NCBI GenBank assembly: GCA_963662175.1
Contig: OY759222.1
Coordinates: 8,677,222-8,741,221 of the forward strand
DNA length: 64,000 nt
Source of the DNA: Aradus depressus
Taxonomy: Eukaryota > Arthropoda > Insecta > Hemiptera > Aradidae
Direction of reading: 5' to 3'
Position numbers and translations under genes: made by a program. Of this stretch, positions 12,901-22,700 are shown piece by piece (position 1 is the stretch's first letter; each line of letters starts with the position of its first letter). The notes under the pieces were generated by a model that saw only the letters and a list, made by a program, of their open reading frames with translations, did not search any database and was not told where the DNA came from.

Positions 12901-14807
12901 AGCTGGGCTACAAAGAAGTGCTAAGCGCTGTTCAACTCACCACATACTCGTTCTCTCCGTTGACGGGACCAGGTTTGGTCTTCTTGGGTGGGCTCGGGGC
13001 CATCTCAGAGCTGCTCTTCTCTTTCGCTCCTCTCTTCTTCTTATCCTTTTTGCTCTCTTTCTTGCTTTCCTTCTGTTTCTTCACCTCTGGAATTCCCGTT
13101 TGCTCTACTTCGTCCCCATCCTGATCAGCCAGATACTCCTCTATTAGCTCTTCGCAATTCAGCTGACCTTCGTCCTCCCAAGTTTCATCCTCTGTTCCAT
13201 AACCTTCCCAGCGAACTTTGTACTGTGTTTTCCCTTTGAGTTTTCTGTCACCTACTATTTTCTCAACCTATAACAAATTAGAAATACAGAAATAATATTT
13301 ATTTATTTAAAAAAAACTGTTAATATACTGCGATATGCTCCAAACAGAGGAATCACTGTGTTCACACTCCCCCACGGGCGTAACCATTATCTCAGAAGGA
13401 AAAGGGGGGACAGAAATTACAATTAAAATTTGTAAATAGTAGTCTATGTTTCACTTCCCAGCTATAAGTAGTATTGAGGAAGTTATGTAATCGGACAAAT
13501 ATGCGATGTTGAATTTCCACAGGAATTTCACGTTATCCTACCCCTTCCCAAAATGAAAAAGAAAAGTATATGTCTGTGGACACCAAACTCTCAATAGATT
13601 GAATGTATATACATGAATCTGCCTGATTAACCAAATCGGTTAACGGAAAGAGGGGTGCGATTAACACCAAAATATAATAACTCTCTCATGAAGGGTTTAG
13701 AGAGAGTGAGAGAGAGGAAACTTAGTTCATTATAAATAAGTTGAGATAGGGAAGTACATTAACGTTGTTTCATTATGTCAGTTATATTTCATTACTATAC
13801 GACTTTCATAACTTAATTTCCTCTTACTCTTCGGTGGTACATTTATAATTAACAAATTGTTAACTAAACATTTTTCCAAACATCAAGGGTATTGCTTTTT
13901 AATTCCAATAGATAATAATTAATTTTCCAACATGATAGCAAATATTTAGCTGACAAAAAATATTTTTCTTACTCAAGTAGGTGTCTATTGTTTTGAAATT
14001 AAAGAATGTTAGAGGAATAATTACCTCTTTACACAAAGAACAGAATGCTAACAGATAAACCATTCAAGAAGGCAAATAACAGAACATTAGACAATGAATC
14101 AACTTATAATTGACTTGTTTATTTAAACTAAATATAATTCTTAACTGGTTTGGCAATAATTAATTTATATAAATATTGAACTATTTGCATTATGATTATA
14201 ATATTCAATTAGTAATATTGAAATACAAAAGGCTTGTCAGACAGATCCAGTGATAACAGAAAAATTAACTTCCAAGATGGAAATTAGGATTTAATTCCTA
14301 CATTAAAAAAGCCCGCCTTTTTTTTTTCAACACATTCTTTTGTATAAGATCAATTTTTCTGTTAAATAATGAATAAAATAATTTTTTCTAAATTTGTTGT
14401 TAAGGAAAATCTTCAAATTTGCCCCAAATAGACTAAATTTTAAATTCATTTACTTTCATTGTGAATTAATTTATTAATTTATAAATTCAATACCATATTT
14501 ATAATATATATTTCATCTAAAATACTTCAATAGGGACGTAAAAATAAATGATTAAAAATTGAAGATATCCCAATAACTTCTAAAGATAATAAAGTCAATT
14601 CTGTAAACAGACGCCATGATTAAACGTCAATGGCGTCTGAACAGAGCAAACCTAAATGGCGTCTGGGACAACGTACACATTTTTTTGACATACCTTATAT
14701 TCTTCTTCGGCTGTGTTGGGTACGTTGTTTTCTGCTTCAGAACTTGCATCAGATCTGTCTGGCTTATCAGCACTTTTTTTCGATTTGGAATTGGATTTTC
14801 CACCCAT
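6956..14807 (-). CDS. Protein with two chromodomains (HP1/CDY-like), five exons
   Basis: A likely nuclear reader of methylated histone H3. Exons: 14807-14694, 13267-12941, 10358-10203, 10117-10002 and 6980-6956; all junctions are GT-AG and the product is 245 aa. An acidic/Ser-rich N-tail is followed by chromodomain 1 (about residues 36-88; cage residues Y37, W58, Y61; VRWEGYGTEDETWE), a Lys/Ser linker (about 95-140), chromodomain 2 (about 145-197; cage Y146, W168, F171; VRWAGFGKGDDTWEP), and a basic tail ending KQR-VKYYDAE. Both chromodomains are split by a phase-0 intron at the same place, just after the first cage Tyr plus one residue. The last tiny exon rests on a strong polypyrimidine-AG site and the fit of the tail; otherwise exon 4 would read through to a stop at 9941. 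Intron 2 holds a LINE relic, B repeats and a SINE1, intron 4 further relics. There is no chromoshadow domain or enoyl-CoA hydratase-like domain, so it is neither a classical HP1 nor a full CDY. The exact orthologue is not named. Confidence 0.86.
7190..7285. repeat. Short inverted repeat (MITE-like)
   Basis: AATAGAGAAATTATTTATCT at the left reappears in inverted form as ATAGATAAAT and AATTTCTCTAT at the right. It lies in intron 4 of the chromodomain gene. Confidence 0.5.
7605..8245 (-). repeat. B repeat, longest copy, with internal tandem units
   Basis: It runs from CTTCCCCAGAACGAATTAAT to the conserved end CATAACTTCCCCTATACTTC (plus-strand reading). Inside, a roughly 130-bp unit (ATACATTCATTACATCGGCA ... 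TTTTTGAATTGAG) is repeated about three times, explaining the variable length of copies. No coding sequence. Confidence 0.65.
8634..8897. mobile_element. Foldback/MITE with about 80-bp inverted arms
   Basis: The left arm begins ACTAAAAACAATGTGTGGGT and the right arm ends in its inverse. The arms also share ATTGAATATAAAAATATTT in inverted form. The centre is AT-rich and non-coding. Confidence 0.7.
8985..9635 (+). pseudogene. Non-LTR retrotransposon RT fragment (Jockey-like)
   Basis: Broken reading frames give the reverse-transcriptase active-site region (ADDTAILSPHP), then VRYLGLILDKRLTWNPH, and after a frameshift TYGLELWGSAKASNLQRIQS and LHTDLNVPFV. These are the hallmark C-terminal RT blocks of Jockey-clade LINE ORF2. 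Frameshifts and stops make it dead. It lies in intron 4 of the chromodomain gene, opposite in direction. Confidence 0.8.
10439..10743 (+). repeat. SINE1 copy, near full length
   Basis: Head (GGACGCCGGTAGTACAGAGG; B-box region GCGGTTCGAA), GAGCCCCTTAGG junction, CTTGAGCATGCCGTCCTTTG, GAATAAACCTT, GCGACGAAAGAGCG hairpin region and GCCCGGGCTTGAGTC end. It is in intron 2 of the chromodomain gene. Confidence 0.85.
11640..12405 (+). pseudogene. LINE ORF2 3' fragment plus 3' UTR
   Basis: Plus-strand frames give RT C-terminal motifs: VESASSVWSPYKVTYIHTVE, VQHKFLRYVAL and IDRFQRLAQYHF, of the Jockey/CR1 type. The 3' end reads TGTAATAATAGGCTTTGCCT then AATAAATAAATTTA, a tail style typical of such LINEs. 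5'-truncated and frameshifted. It is in intron 2 of the chromodomain gene. Confidence 0.75.
12406..12910. repeat. B-repeat mosaic
   Basis: It has blocks in both orientations: minus-type (ACATAACTTCCCCTATAC near 12880) and plus-type (AGTATAGGCTAAGTTATG near 12585). Probably overlapping insertions or a rearranged copy. Confidence 0.55.
13450..13690 (+). repeat. B-repeat copy
   Basis: It begins CTTCCCAGCTATAAGTAG, then GAAGTTATGTAATCGG, and includes the CCAAATCGGTTAACGG block shared with other copies. It is in intron 1 of the chromodomain gene. Confidence 0.65.
14608..14639. repeat. Perfect 10-bp inverted repeat
   Basis: CAGACGCCAT and its inverse ATGGCGTCTG, separated by 12 nt, just inside intron 1 of the chromodomain gene. 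Its function is unknown; it could be a splicing or DNA-binding element, or chance. Confidence 0.5.
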
Positions 14808-15779
14808 TATCAACGAGTAATTTCTGTCAACACAAGTTGTTTACCTATGAGCAATACAAGGGGGAGTTGTCAAAGTGAAAGAATTCAACTGTCTATATTC
14901 AACACGGATCAATGAAGGGGAAGAGAGTCCGTGGTTCAATGAGTAAAAATAATAGTATTGAATCAAATAAACATACGTATCAGTATTTATGTTTGAAGTT
15001 AATTTACCTGAAAACAATACACACACAGCTTACGTATATATTAGACTTGCGCGCAACGTCATCAGGTTGGCCACTTATGAAATGCATCTCTCAAACAAAA
15101 AAATCCCTACTCTTTCATATCAGAAATATAAGAAAAAAAAATTAGATATTTGAAAAACAGGGAAATATGCAATATTTATTCTCATGAGGCTCTAAGTAAA
15201 AAAAAAAAAAAAAACGGATTATTCTTAAAGCAGTTGACCAGCAAATTTATATATGGTTTTATAATTTTTTTTTCTTTATTTCATAGTAAAAAAAAATTCT
15301 ATGTTCACAAGCGTTGCTCCTGGACCAACAACTAAAACGTTAGGGTGAAAGAGGAGGACCGTCCAGTGGACACTTCATACTTTTAGGTAATTTGAAAAAA
15401 AAAGGAGGTAATAGAGACGTGTTTCAAATGTCCAAATGGGTGCGAAGCATCGGGGCCACCAGGCCAATTACATTTATTTCTTTGGAGGCCCCAAAATCAA
15501 TTATATTTCAATTATCTTAATTAACAACTTAAGTGAAAAAATTGAAGTGGATCCGAATTCATTGCGTTTAGCCAGGACCGGATTGTGCTGCAACCTCAGG
15601 GGATCTTCTCAGGTGGAGGGGTCTCATTCTTTCACTTGACAATCCTCGCACCCCCCCTCCCCCCCCCCCTTTGATGATATTTGTTTGGAAGTAAAAGATG
15701 CAAATAGATCGATTGCGAAAAGCCAAAAAAGCGCTTAGAGTTTACATTGAAATAACAATATAATATAAAATAAATGACA
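14808..15779. other. Intergenic, upstream of the chromodomain gene
   Basis: It contains the putative 5' UTR and promoter of the chromodomain gene and poly-A and poly-C tracts (for example near 15650). No coding region is recognised. Confidence 0.4.
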
Positions 15780-15956
15780 AGTGTATAAAATAAAAAATAG
15801 TTTTTTTCTTTTAAATGATAGATTAAAAAATGTTTTACCTTTTCATTACCTATACTCTTTTTATATTCAACAAAAATAGCCTAAGAAGAAATGTAGAATA
15901 TAGGTTGACCTTGTAGCACGGTTTCTTCATATTTTCTGAAAAAACATTAATACACC
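15780..15956 (+). repeat. Dispersed repeat R, left flank of Tc1
   Basis: This block (CTTTTCATTACCTATACTC; AGAAGAAATGTAGAATATAG; GACCTTGTAGCACGG; TTCATATTTTCTGAA) recurs at 18230-18320 and 18940-19060, so the Tc1 element landed inside a pre-existing repeat. Confidence 0.7.
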
Positions 15957-16324
15957 TACAATCAGTAACAAAAATTTTCGGACAATTTATAATTTTGTTT
16001 TTCTTTTGCAGTTACACATAGTTATATGGCAAAATATTTAATTCAAGCAAAGTTTTAAATTTCGAGATCATCAATCATTTCAAAACGCCGTAAAACAATT
16101 AATTAAACATTTACAGCTAATAGAAAATTTTGCATTAATAATTGAAGACAAGAAATTCACGTAACAAAATTTTCTGGACACCTGTTGTTTGTTTTGTAAA
16201 CAAATGCGACTCTGATCATGATCTTTAATCCCTTCTCAACCAACCGCTAATACCGAACAAATGAAATGTGTTTATATCCTTCTATTACTGCATTCAGTAG
16301 TTATTTGTATTTCCTGCTGTCAAG

Positions 16325-17870
16325 ATGGGTCGAACATCTTTTGAAGTTCAACAGATAATAATTTTTAGTTATGAAAAAAGATTAAGTGTCCGCAAAATCG
16401 GTGGTATGGTAGGCCGAAGTAAAAGCACCGTAGCCGATGTAATTCGAAGGTATAAGCACGAGGATCGGATAGATTTGAAATCTTCCTCTGGCCGTCCAAG
16501 AGTATTAAACGACCGAGAAAGGTGTAGCGTTGTCCGGAAAATTAAAAACAAGCCCTCGAGGAGTGCACCTCAGATCGTCGCCGAGGTATACAGAGAAACG
16601 GGAAAGAAAGTTCACCCACAAAATGTTCGAAGAATTCTAAAAGAAGCAGGATATAATGGGAGAGTACCAAAAACTGTTTGTGAGTGAAAAAAAAATAAAA
16701 AAAAGATTGAGCTTCGCAAAAGAGTTCCAGAATCATTCAGAAATTTTTTGGAGTAATGTCATTCATCTGCGAGGTAAAATAAACTTAAGCACTCCGTCCT
16801 TCGGATGGGATGTTAAGCGATGGTCATGAGCCTGTACGATGTCAGGTCAAAGCGTTTGAGCTCTCACATAAACACACGCATGCAATTGATCTCTGATGTT
16901 CACACGATTACAAAATTTTTAGTACATATTATTATGTATACATATATTATATGTATAGGGAAGTAAACAAAAGTAAAGTAATAGTATATGTATACATATA
17001 TTACATGGAAGTAAACGGACATGATCTGGAAACATTTATTTGTCGAAATATCGGAGAAAAAACGTTTAAATTAGAAAAATTGAGTACTGAGTTTCTTTAG
17101 AGGGAAGGTGGAGGGGATAGAGTAGGGGGAAGGGACGGTTTCTGCCGAGGGTCAGCGCTGCTGTCGCTCTCTTCCAACGTCATATCACAAAAATCTAGTT
17201 TTCTGACATTACATGACCTGAGATTTCTTTTTATGTTGTGAAGAGTTACAAGATACAAGAATATTTTATTATTACGGTTTGTTCTATTGCAAGCAAATAC
17301 TTTTGAATGTAAGTTTAATATATTTAGTCCCGACAGTCGCGACAAAATTTGGAGAAGGCGTAATGAGGAGCTGAATCCAAAAAACTTAAAACCAATAGTA
17401 AAACATGGGGGTGGCTCAGTGATGGTGTGGGGGTGTATGGCGTCTAGTGGAATTGGTGAACTGGTTTTCATTGAAACCACCATGACTGGAAAAGTTTATG
17501 CCGAATTACTAAGGAGCAATTTGAAAAAGAGTGCTGAAAAACTTGGGATTTTACGGACTTTTCATTGTTACCAAGACAACGATCCGAAACACACCTGTGA
17601 ATTGGTACGTACTTGGCTTTTGTATAACTGCCCTAAAGTTATGAAACCCCCCCCCAATCGCCCGATCTCAACCCAATTGAACACGTATGGGGTGAGCTCG
17701 ACAGGAAAATTCGATTAACACCCATTGCTTCAAAAAACGAATTGAAACAAAAGTTATTAGAAGAGTGGGGTAAAATATCTCCAAATTTCACCAAAAAATT
17801 AGTTTCATCATCAATGCCGAATCGAATGAAAGATGTTATTACACAAAAAGGGTACCCAACCAAATATTAA
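16325..17870 (+). pseudogene. Tc1-like transposase, interrupted
   Basis: The N-terminal half is intact: MGRTSFEVQQIIIFSYEKR, paired helix-turn-helix with VRKIGGMVGRSKSTVADVIR, and RVLNDRERCSVVRKI. A stop follows KTVCE, then relict frame up to SEIFWSNVI. The frame is then lost to an insertion (about 16764-17300) that removes the first catalytic Asp region. It resumes with ECKFNIFSPDSRDKIWRR, HGGGSVMVWGCMASSGIGE and DNDPKHT (second Asp). A frameshift in the C-rich run near 17650 separates NPIEHVWGELDRKIR (catalytic Glu) and the C-terminus ending YPTKY. It cannot make active protein. Confidence 0.9.
16763..16900 (+). repeat. SINE1 fragment inserted in Tc1
   Basis: GAGGTAAAATAAACTTAAGC, then ACTCCGTCCTTCGGATGGGA, then GTTAAGCGATGG: the central SINE1 body. 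The rest of the insertion (16900-17300) is AT-rich filler of unknown origin. Confidence 0.75.
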
Positions 17871-18178
17871 TTAACATTATGGTTTTTGAATTTGTGAAAT
17901 CGTAAAAAAAACATTGAATTTATTTATAGTTGTTTACATTTTTGTCCGAAAATTTTTGTTACCTACATTACTTGTTATAAAATTTATTAAATTAAAATAT
18001 TTATTTGTTCTAATCAAAGCTGTTTTTCCTTTATCCTAACCCACTTTTGAATTCTTATTCTTGATTGAAAAATGGCTTTAATTATTTTTTTAAATTATTT
18101 TTTATTACTTTTGCATTTAATTATTATAATTTTTTATTGAAAAATCAAACCGTCCGAACATTTTTGTTACTGGCTGTA

Positions 18179-19060
18179 TGTCGGTAGGTAGGCTTCACCC
18201 GGATACGATAATAGTTAACCATAAGTAAACATGAAAAATTGTTCTGATTCTAACCAAAATTGCCAAAGAAGAAATGTAAATTATTTTTACCTTTTCATTA
18301 CCTATACTCCTTTTATATTCTTTTGATTTATAATTTATACATATATTTCAATATTTTTTAAGTATTCGTTTTTTATGAAATTGTTATTAAATAATTAAAA
18401 CTGTTTTATTCATATTAATTTTATTAATAAGTAATGTTATCATCATGACTATTATTATATAACTAGGTAACCGTTTCTTGTTTTTGTTCTTTCGAGGATC
18501 CTCCGAAAACATACGTACAAGGCAGATCAGGGCACGCTCAAAAGGGCTAAAAGAGAAGTTAAGAGTAAACCAATAAAGGGACTGAAAGTTTAGAGGGAAA
18601 GCAGAAACATACGTATGAGGCAGGGTGTAGAGTCATTTTCAGAGATCAGAAGAACCCTCAAAACCGAACTCCACTGAGTAAAGAAAAAATTAATTTTTGG
18701 AGGGAGAGTAGAAACTTACCTATCAGTTTGGGTGTAGCCTCAAATTCAGAAATCAAAGGACGCACAAAAGAACAAAGACAAAATAGAGTCCATCAAATAA
18801 ATATTTCGATGGCTTCGAAGGAGAGCGAAAACTTACGTTTAAGTTTGGGTGTAGTCTCTGAAGCCTAGAACAACTCATTAATGTAGCAATGTCGGTAGAT
18901 AGGCTTCACTCAGATGCGAGGATAGTCAATAATAAGTAAAGAAGAAAAATTGTTCTGATTCTAACCAGAATAGCCGAGGAAGAAATGAAGAATATAGGTG
19001 GACCTTGTAGCACCGATTCTTCATATTTTCTGAAGATACATTAGTAGAGCAATGTCGGTA
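18179..19060. repeat. Repeat R copies and degenerate tandem array
   Basis: 18179-18320 and 18900-19060 repeat the block seen left of Tc1 (TGTCGGTAGGTAGGCTTCAC ...). Between them (about 18490-18870) a degenerate unit of roughly 100-115 bp recurs about four times, marked by GAAAACATACG, GAAACATACG, GAAACTTACC and GAAAACTTACG and by GTTTGGGTGTAG. Non-coding. Confidence 0.65.
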
Positions 19061-19789
19061 CGTTCCCAGCTATATTTAAAATAGGGATATTGGGATGTCA
19101 GAATATAATAATTAAACAACTTTTTCTGCCCTAATCGAGTAACAACAAACTGCATAATTCAAAACTATCATCTCATCATTAGACGATTATTTTTTTCAAG
19201 AAGCCACAGATATAGGTATTCTTAGTAATTCGACATTTCTTTAAAAACCACCTATTACTCCATCCATTTTCGATCTGTTAAATGTTTTCCTAAAAATTTC
19301 ATAATGAATCTTTCCTATCGTACTTTACAAGAAAAATTTGGTTTACGATGTCATCTTCCAGTGTATATCTCCATTATGGTTAGTTCATTTGTAATGCCAT
19401 TTTGGATCATGATCATAAAACGAGTAAATCGTCTGTAGTTAGTAATCCAAGTATTTACATTTGTTTAAATTAAAATGAGAATAATAAAATATTGAATAAT
19501 ATAGACTAATAATATGTAATGTTCCTCAGTGTTGTCGGAGAAAAGGAGGGGGTTTCCAAATTCAAAACGCCCGCTCTGTTGCACATTTGTGGGTTATTCG
19601 ACTGTTAACAAATCCGCTACGGACTGTTGACATTTTACTGAGCTTCTTAATAGGCAGGAATGAATGGCCGGTTGTGATGGGGGAGGAAGTGCCTTAATTT
19701 AGTCGTTTCTATCTTTAGGTGACGAAAATTCGTAATTGTTGATGAAAATAAGTAGTAATTCTTGAAACTACTTGTTTGTAATAGATGGT
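19061..19789 (+). promoter_or_regulatory. Upstream region of wolframin B
   Basis: Unique sequence before the start codon of copy B; the promoter and 5' UTR must lie here. There is a locally GC-richer patch at about 19550-19690. I see no motif that decides the transcription start. Confidence 0.3.
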
Positions 19790-22700
19790 ATGGCTGCTCA
19801 GACATCTGGTCGAAAACAGTGGAGATTGTTTCGTAAGTTTTCTTTCAATTATTTTTTAGTATGTTTCCATTAATATTTGAGATATCAAGATATCGCCTAT
19901 ATATATAAAAGTTATTTTATGAAGTTACCGCTTTTTAATTATTTTTTTTATCAAGTTTCTATGACAACTTTTTGCTAACGATTTAACAGGTGGGCCAAAA
20001 GGGAACATACAGAGTGTAGGATGGGACGAATTTGGATGCCCAGACACACAAGTAAATTTAGCAAAACAATTACTTGAAGACAATGAAGGTTTGTATTGAA
20101 TTAATAATTTCATTATGATTCAAAATAAGTTTGAAACCCTGAAACTATACATATCGGGCTCTTGCGAGGTTGAGAGACCTACATTTAAACATATCTTGCG
20201 TTGAGAGATGGAGATGTAATTAATAATATACTCTACGAATTTATTACAATTTGGTGTAATACTTCCTTTTAAGGTAAAGAAAAGAAAGACCTTTGAAATG
20301 GGCCATTGTCAAGGGTGTTCCAACTGTTACGTTCGTCAAAAATTAGTTAATAAATTAAATATATGCAGTTATTCTCTTTATTTTTCAAACCTTATTTTGT
20401 GTATATTAAATTAAACAAAGAAGAAAGTCTGTTGCATGATATTTTTCTTATCGCTTTAAACATAACCAGACATTACAACATACGTTCATGCTTTTTCATA
20501 AGTGGGTTAACAAATCGTTGCAACCATCGTCACACCTTAGAACTTTACTATTTCTCAAATTAAAGGTCATATTCATTATAGGTTATTATCGCTCCAATGT
20601 TATGCTTCAAATTAATAAAATTCTGAGTGTCTTTAATACCTGTATGAAGTTTAAAAAAAGTCTGTTTGTCTGTGAACACGATAACTCTCGATACGAAAGT
20701 TCATATGTAAATCCAGAACAATCTAACGACGACACCTATTTATTTTCAGCCAAGTTAACCAAAAGGAAGAGGGGGGATTAGGAGGTTTAACACAATAATA
20801 CTAATAACTGCCGATAGAATGAATGTATCGACAAGAAATTTTTACGTGTGACTTGAACCCCATGAGGACAACGCCTACATATTTTCAACTATTTTTAGAA
20901 TTTTTAATAAAAAATGTTTACTGTAATAAGAATCTTTACAATGAAATAAATGTATGAGTATTAGACAAAAAATACATTTGCAATTGGATAGATGAGGTAA
21001 GTGTGCGGTTTTTATCTCAGACAGTTCATAACTGACTTTTCAAGTGCGGTTTTTATCTCAGACAGTACATAACTGACTTTTCAAGGTGATGATTTAAGTT
21101 CCACGTCGCCTGATAGTATTAAGTATTATTCTTGAACTGTTTCCACTTGTTGAATGTTTTGTACAGGTGACAAGGAAGAAAAGGCTCGGCTGGCGGTGTA
21201 CTGGCTGATGAAGGCGTCAGAACGTGGTCACGAGGAGGCCACTGCTATCCTCCACAACTGTCTTCTCAATGGAACTGGCATCACTCAACACAATCTGCCC
21301 GATGTCAAACTGTGTCTGGAGATGTCCCAGGGCGAGAAACTCTCAAGGGAAGCAGCCAATCAACTCTTCTCCAGGTCACTCATTTCTCTAATTTTATTAT
21401 TATTTAGGCAAAAAAAGATAATTGTGTGAGGTTCTCGAAAAATCAACAGGTAGTGTTATTTATTATGACTCATGCCCGGGCTTTAACTACGAGGTCATAT
21501 CGTCTGCTAACAGAGCGCTCTTTCGTCACTGGTGGACATGAGCCCGACTCTACTATTGGTGTCTTAAATTTTGCCTACCCAGGTTTACCACCGTCAATCA
21601 CTTCTCACTACATCAGCTATCTTCACATTAAGTAAATTCAATGAATCGATTATCAGATGAACAGTAATAAGTTCAAATATTATGTTTACAAAATGAAACT
21701 TGTCCCAGGCCAGTAACAATGGATACATGAAATTACCAAAAATAAATTTACAGTTTATATTAGTATTTTATAATTTTTTCAGTATTACATATGGTAGTGC
21801 AAATAACCTCAAAGGTGTAAGTTGTGTAACTGCACTAAAATGATATCAATTTCAGCATATCTTATCTGATGTTTCAGTTGTGACATTGTTAGACGTTATA
21901 TAATTTTATTTAGGCATTGATATAAACACATTTTAGTTTCAATTGTTTATTTCTGTTATATATTTTTTTTTTCAGTTTATCTCAAGGAGAAAACTACATT
22001 ACAGTAAATCAACTACTGAAAGAAGTTTCGAGAAGTTCTCAAGATTCACCAGACTCAGAATCTGAACAAAGTAAGCTTAAAGAACAAATTTATGTTAGCT
22101 AGGATATAACAACAGTACTATAGAAGTGAACAAGTTCATCCGTCGTGGAACTACGCTTCTTAGTGAGGAGTTGAACCATTGAGCATGCATATGATTTTCT
22201 TCACCGAATCTGGTTAATATCTGATGACATAAAGCTAAGGGGTTACAAGTGCGTTAATGATTATGTCTACAGAATCTGTAACGAAGTTGCATAAACAAAT
22301 TGTATCATTTTATATCAATTCAGGCACCGACCCCTCCCGCATAGAAGCATTTGAAAATGGTCTTCAAATCGTGAAAAAAAAAGTCCCCTAGGATTTTTTA
22401 CTTCCCAGCTATATTTGAAGTATAGGTGAAGTTATGTAATCGTTCAAAATTCGATGCTTAGTTTTCAACGGAATTTCATGTTTTCCGTCCTTTGGATTCC
22501 AAATAGGAAAAAAAAATTCTGTGTCTGTGAACGCGATAACTGCCGATAGAGTGAAAGTCAAAACCCAATGAGGGCATACCTGTCAAATTTCAGCGATATC
22601 GGTAACAAAATTTAATATGAGGATTTAGGAGTCCCTATGTAAGTCAACTGTTGAATATTAGTGTAAACGGTCGACTGGTTTGGAGGGGGATTTATTTGAT

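Larger units (their letters stand above)
15957..18178 (+). mobile_element. Tc1-like transposon, nested and inactive
   Basis: Terminal inverted repeats TACAATCAGTAACAAAAATT (left) and TACAGCCAGTAACAAAAATG (right, inverted) enclose a transposase pseudogene, bounded by TA as expected for Tc1/mariner. A 0.5-kb piece including SINE1 is inserted within it. It sits inside repeat R. Confidence 0.88.

Noticed and set aside
21003..21084. CRISPR-like or regulatory tandem repeat
   Set aside because: Only two adjacent copies without spacers, in an intron of a eukaryotic gene; a simple duplication.
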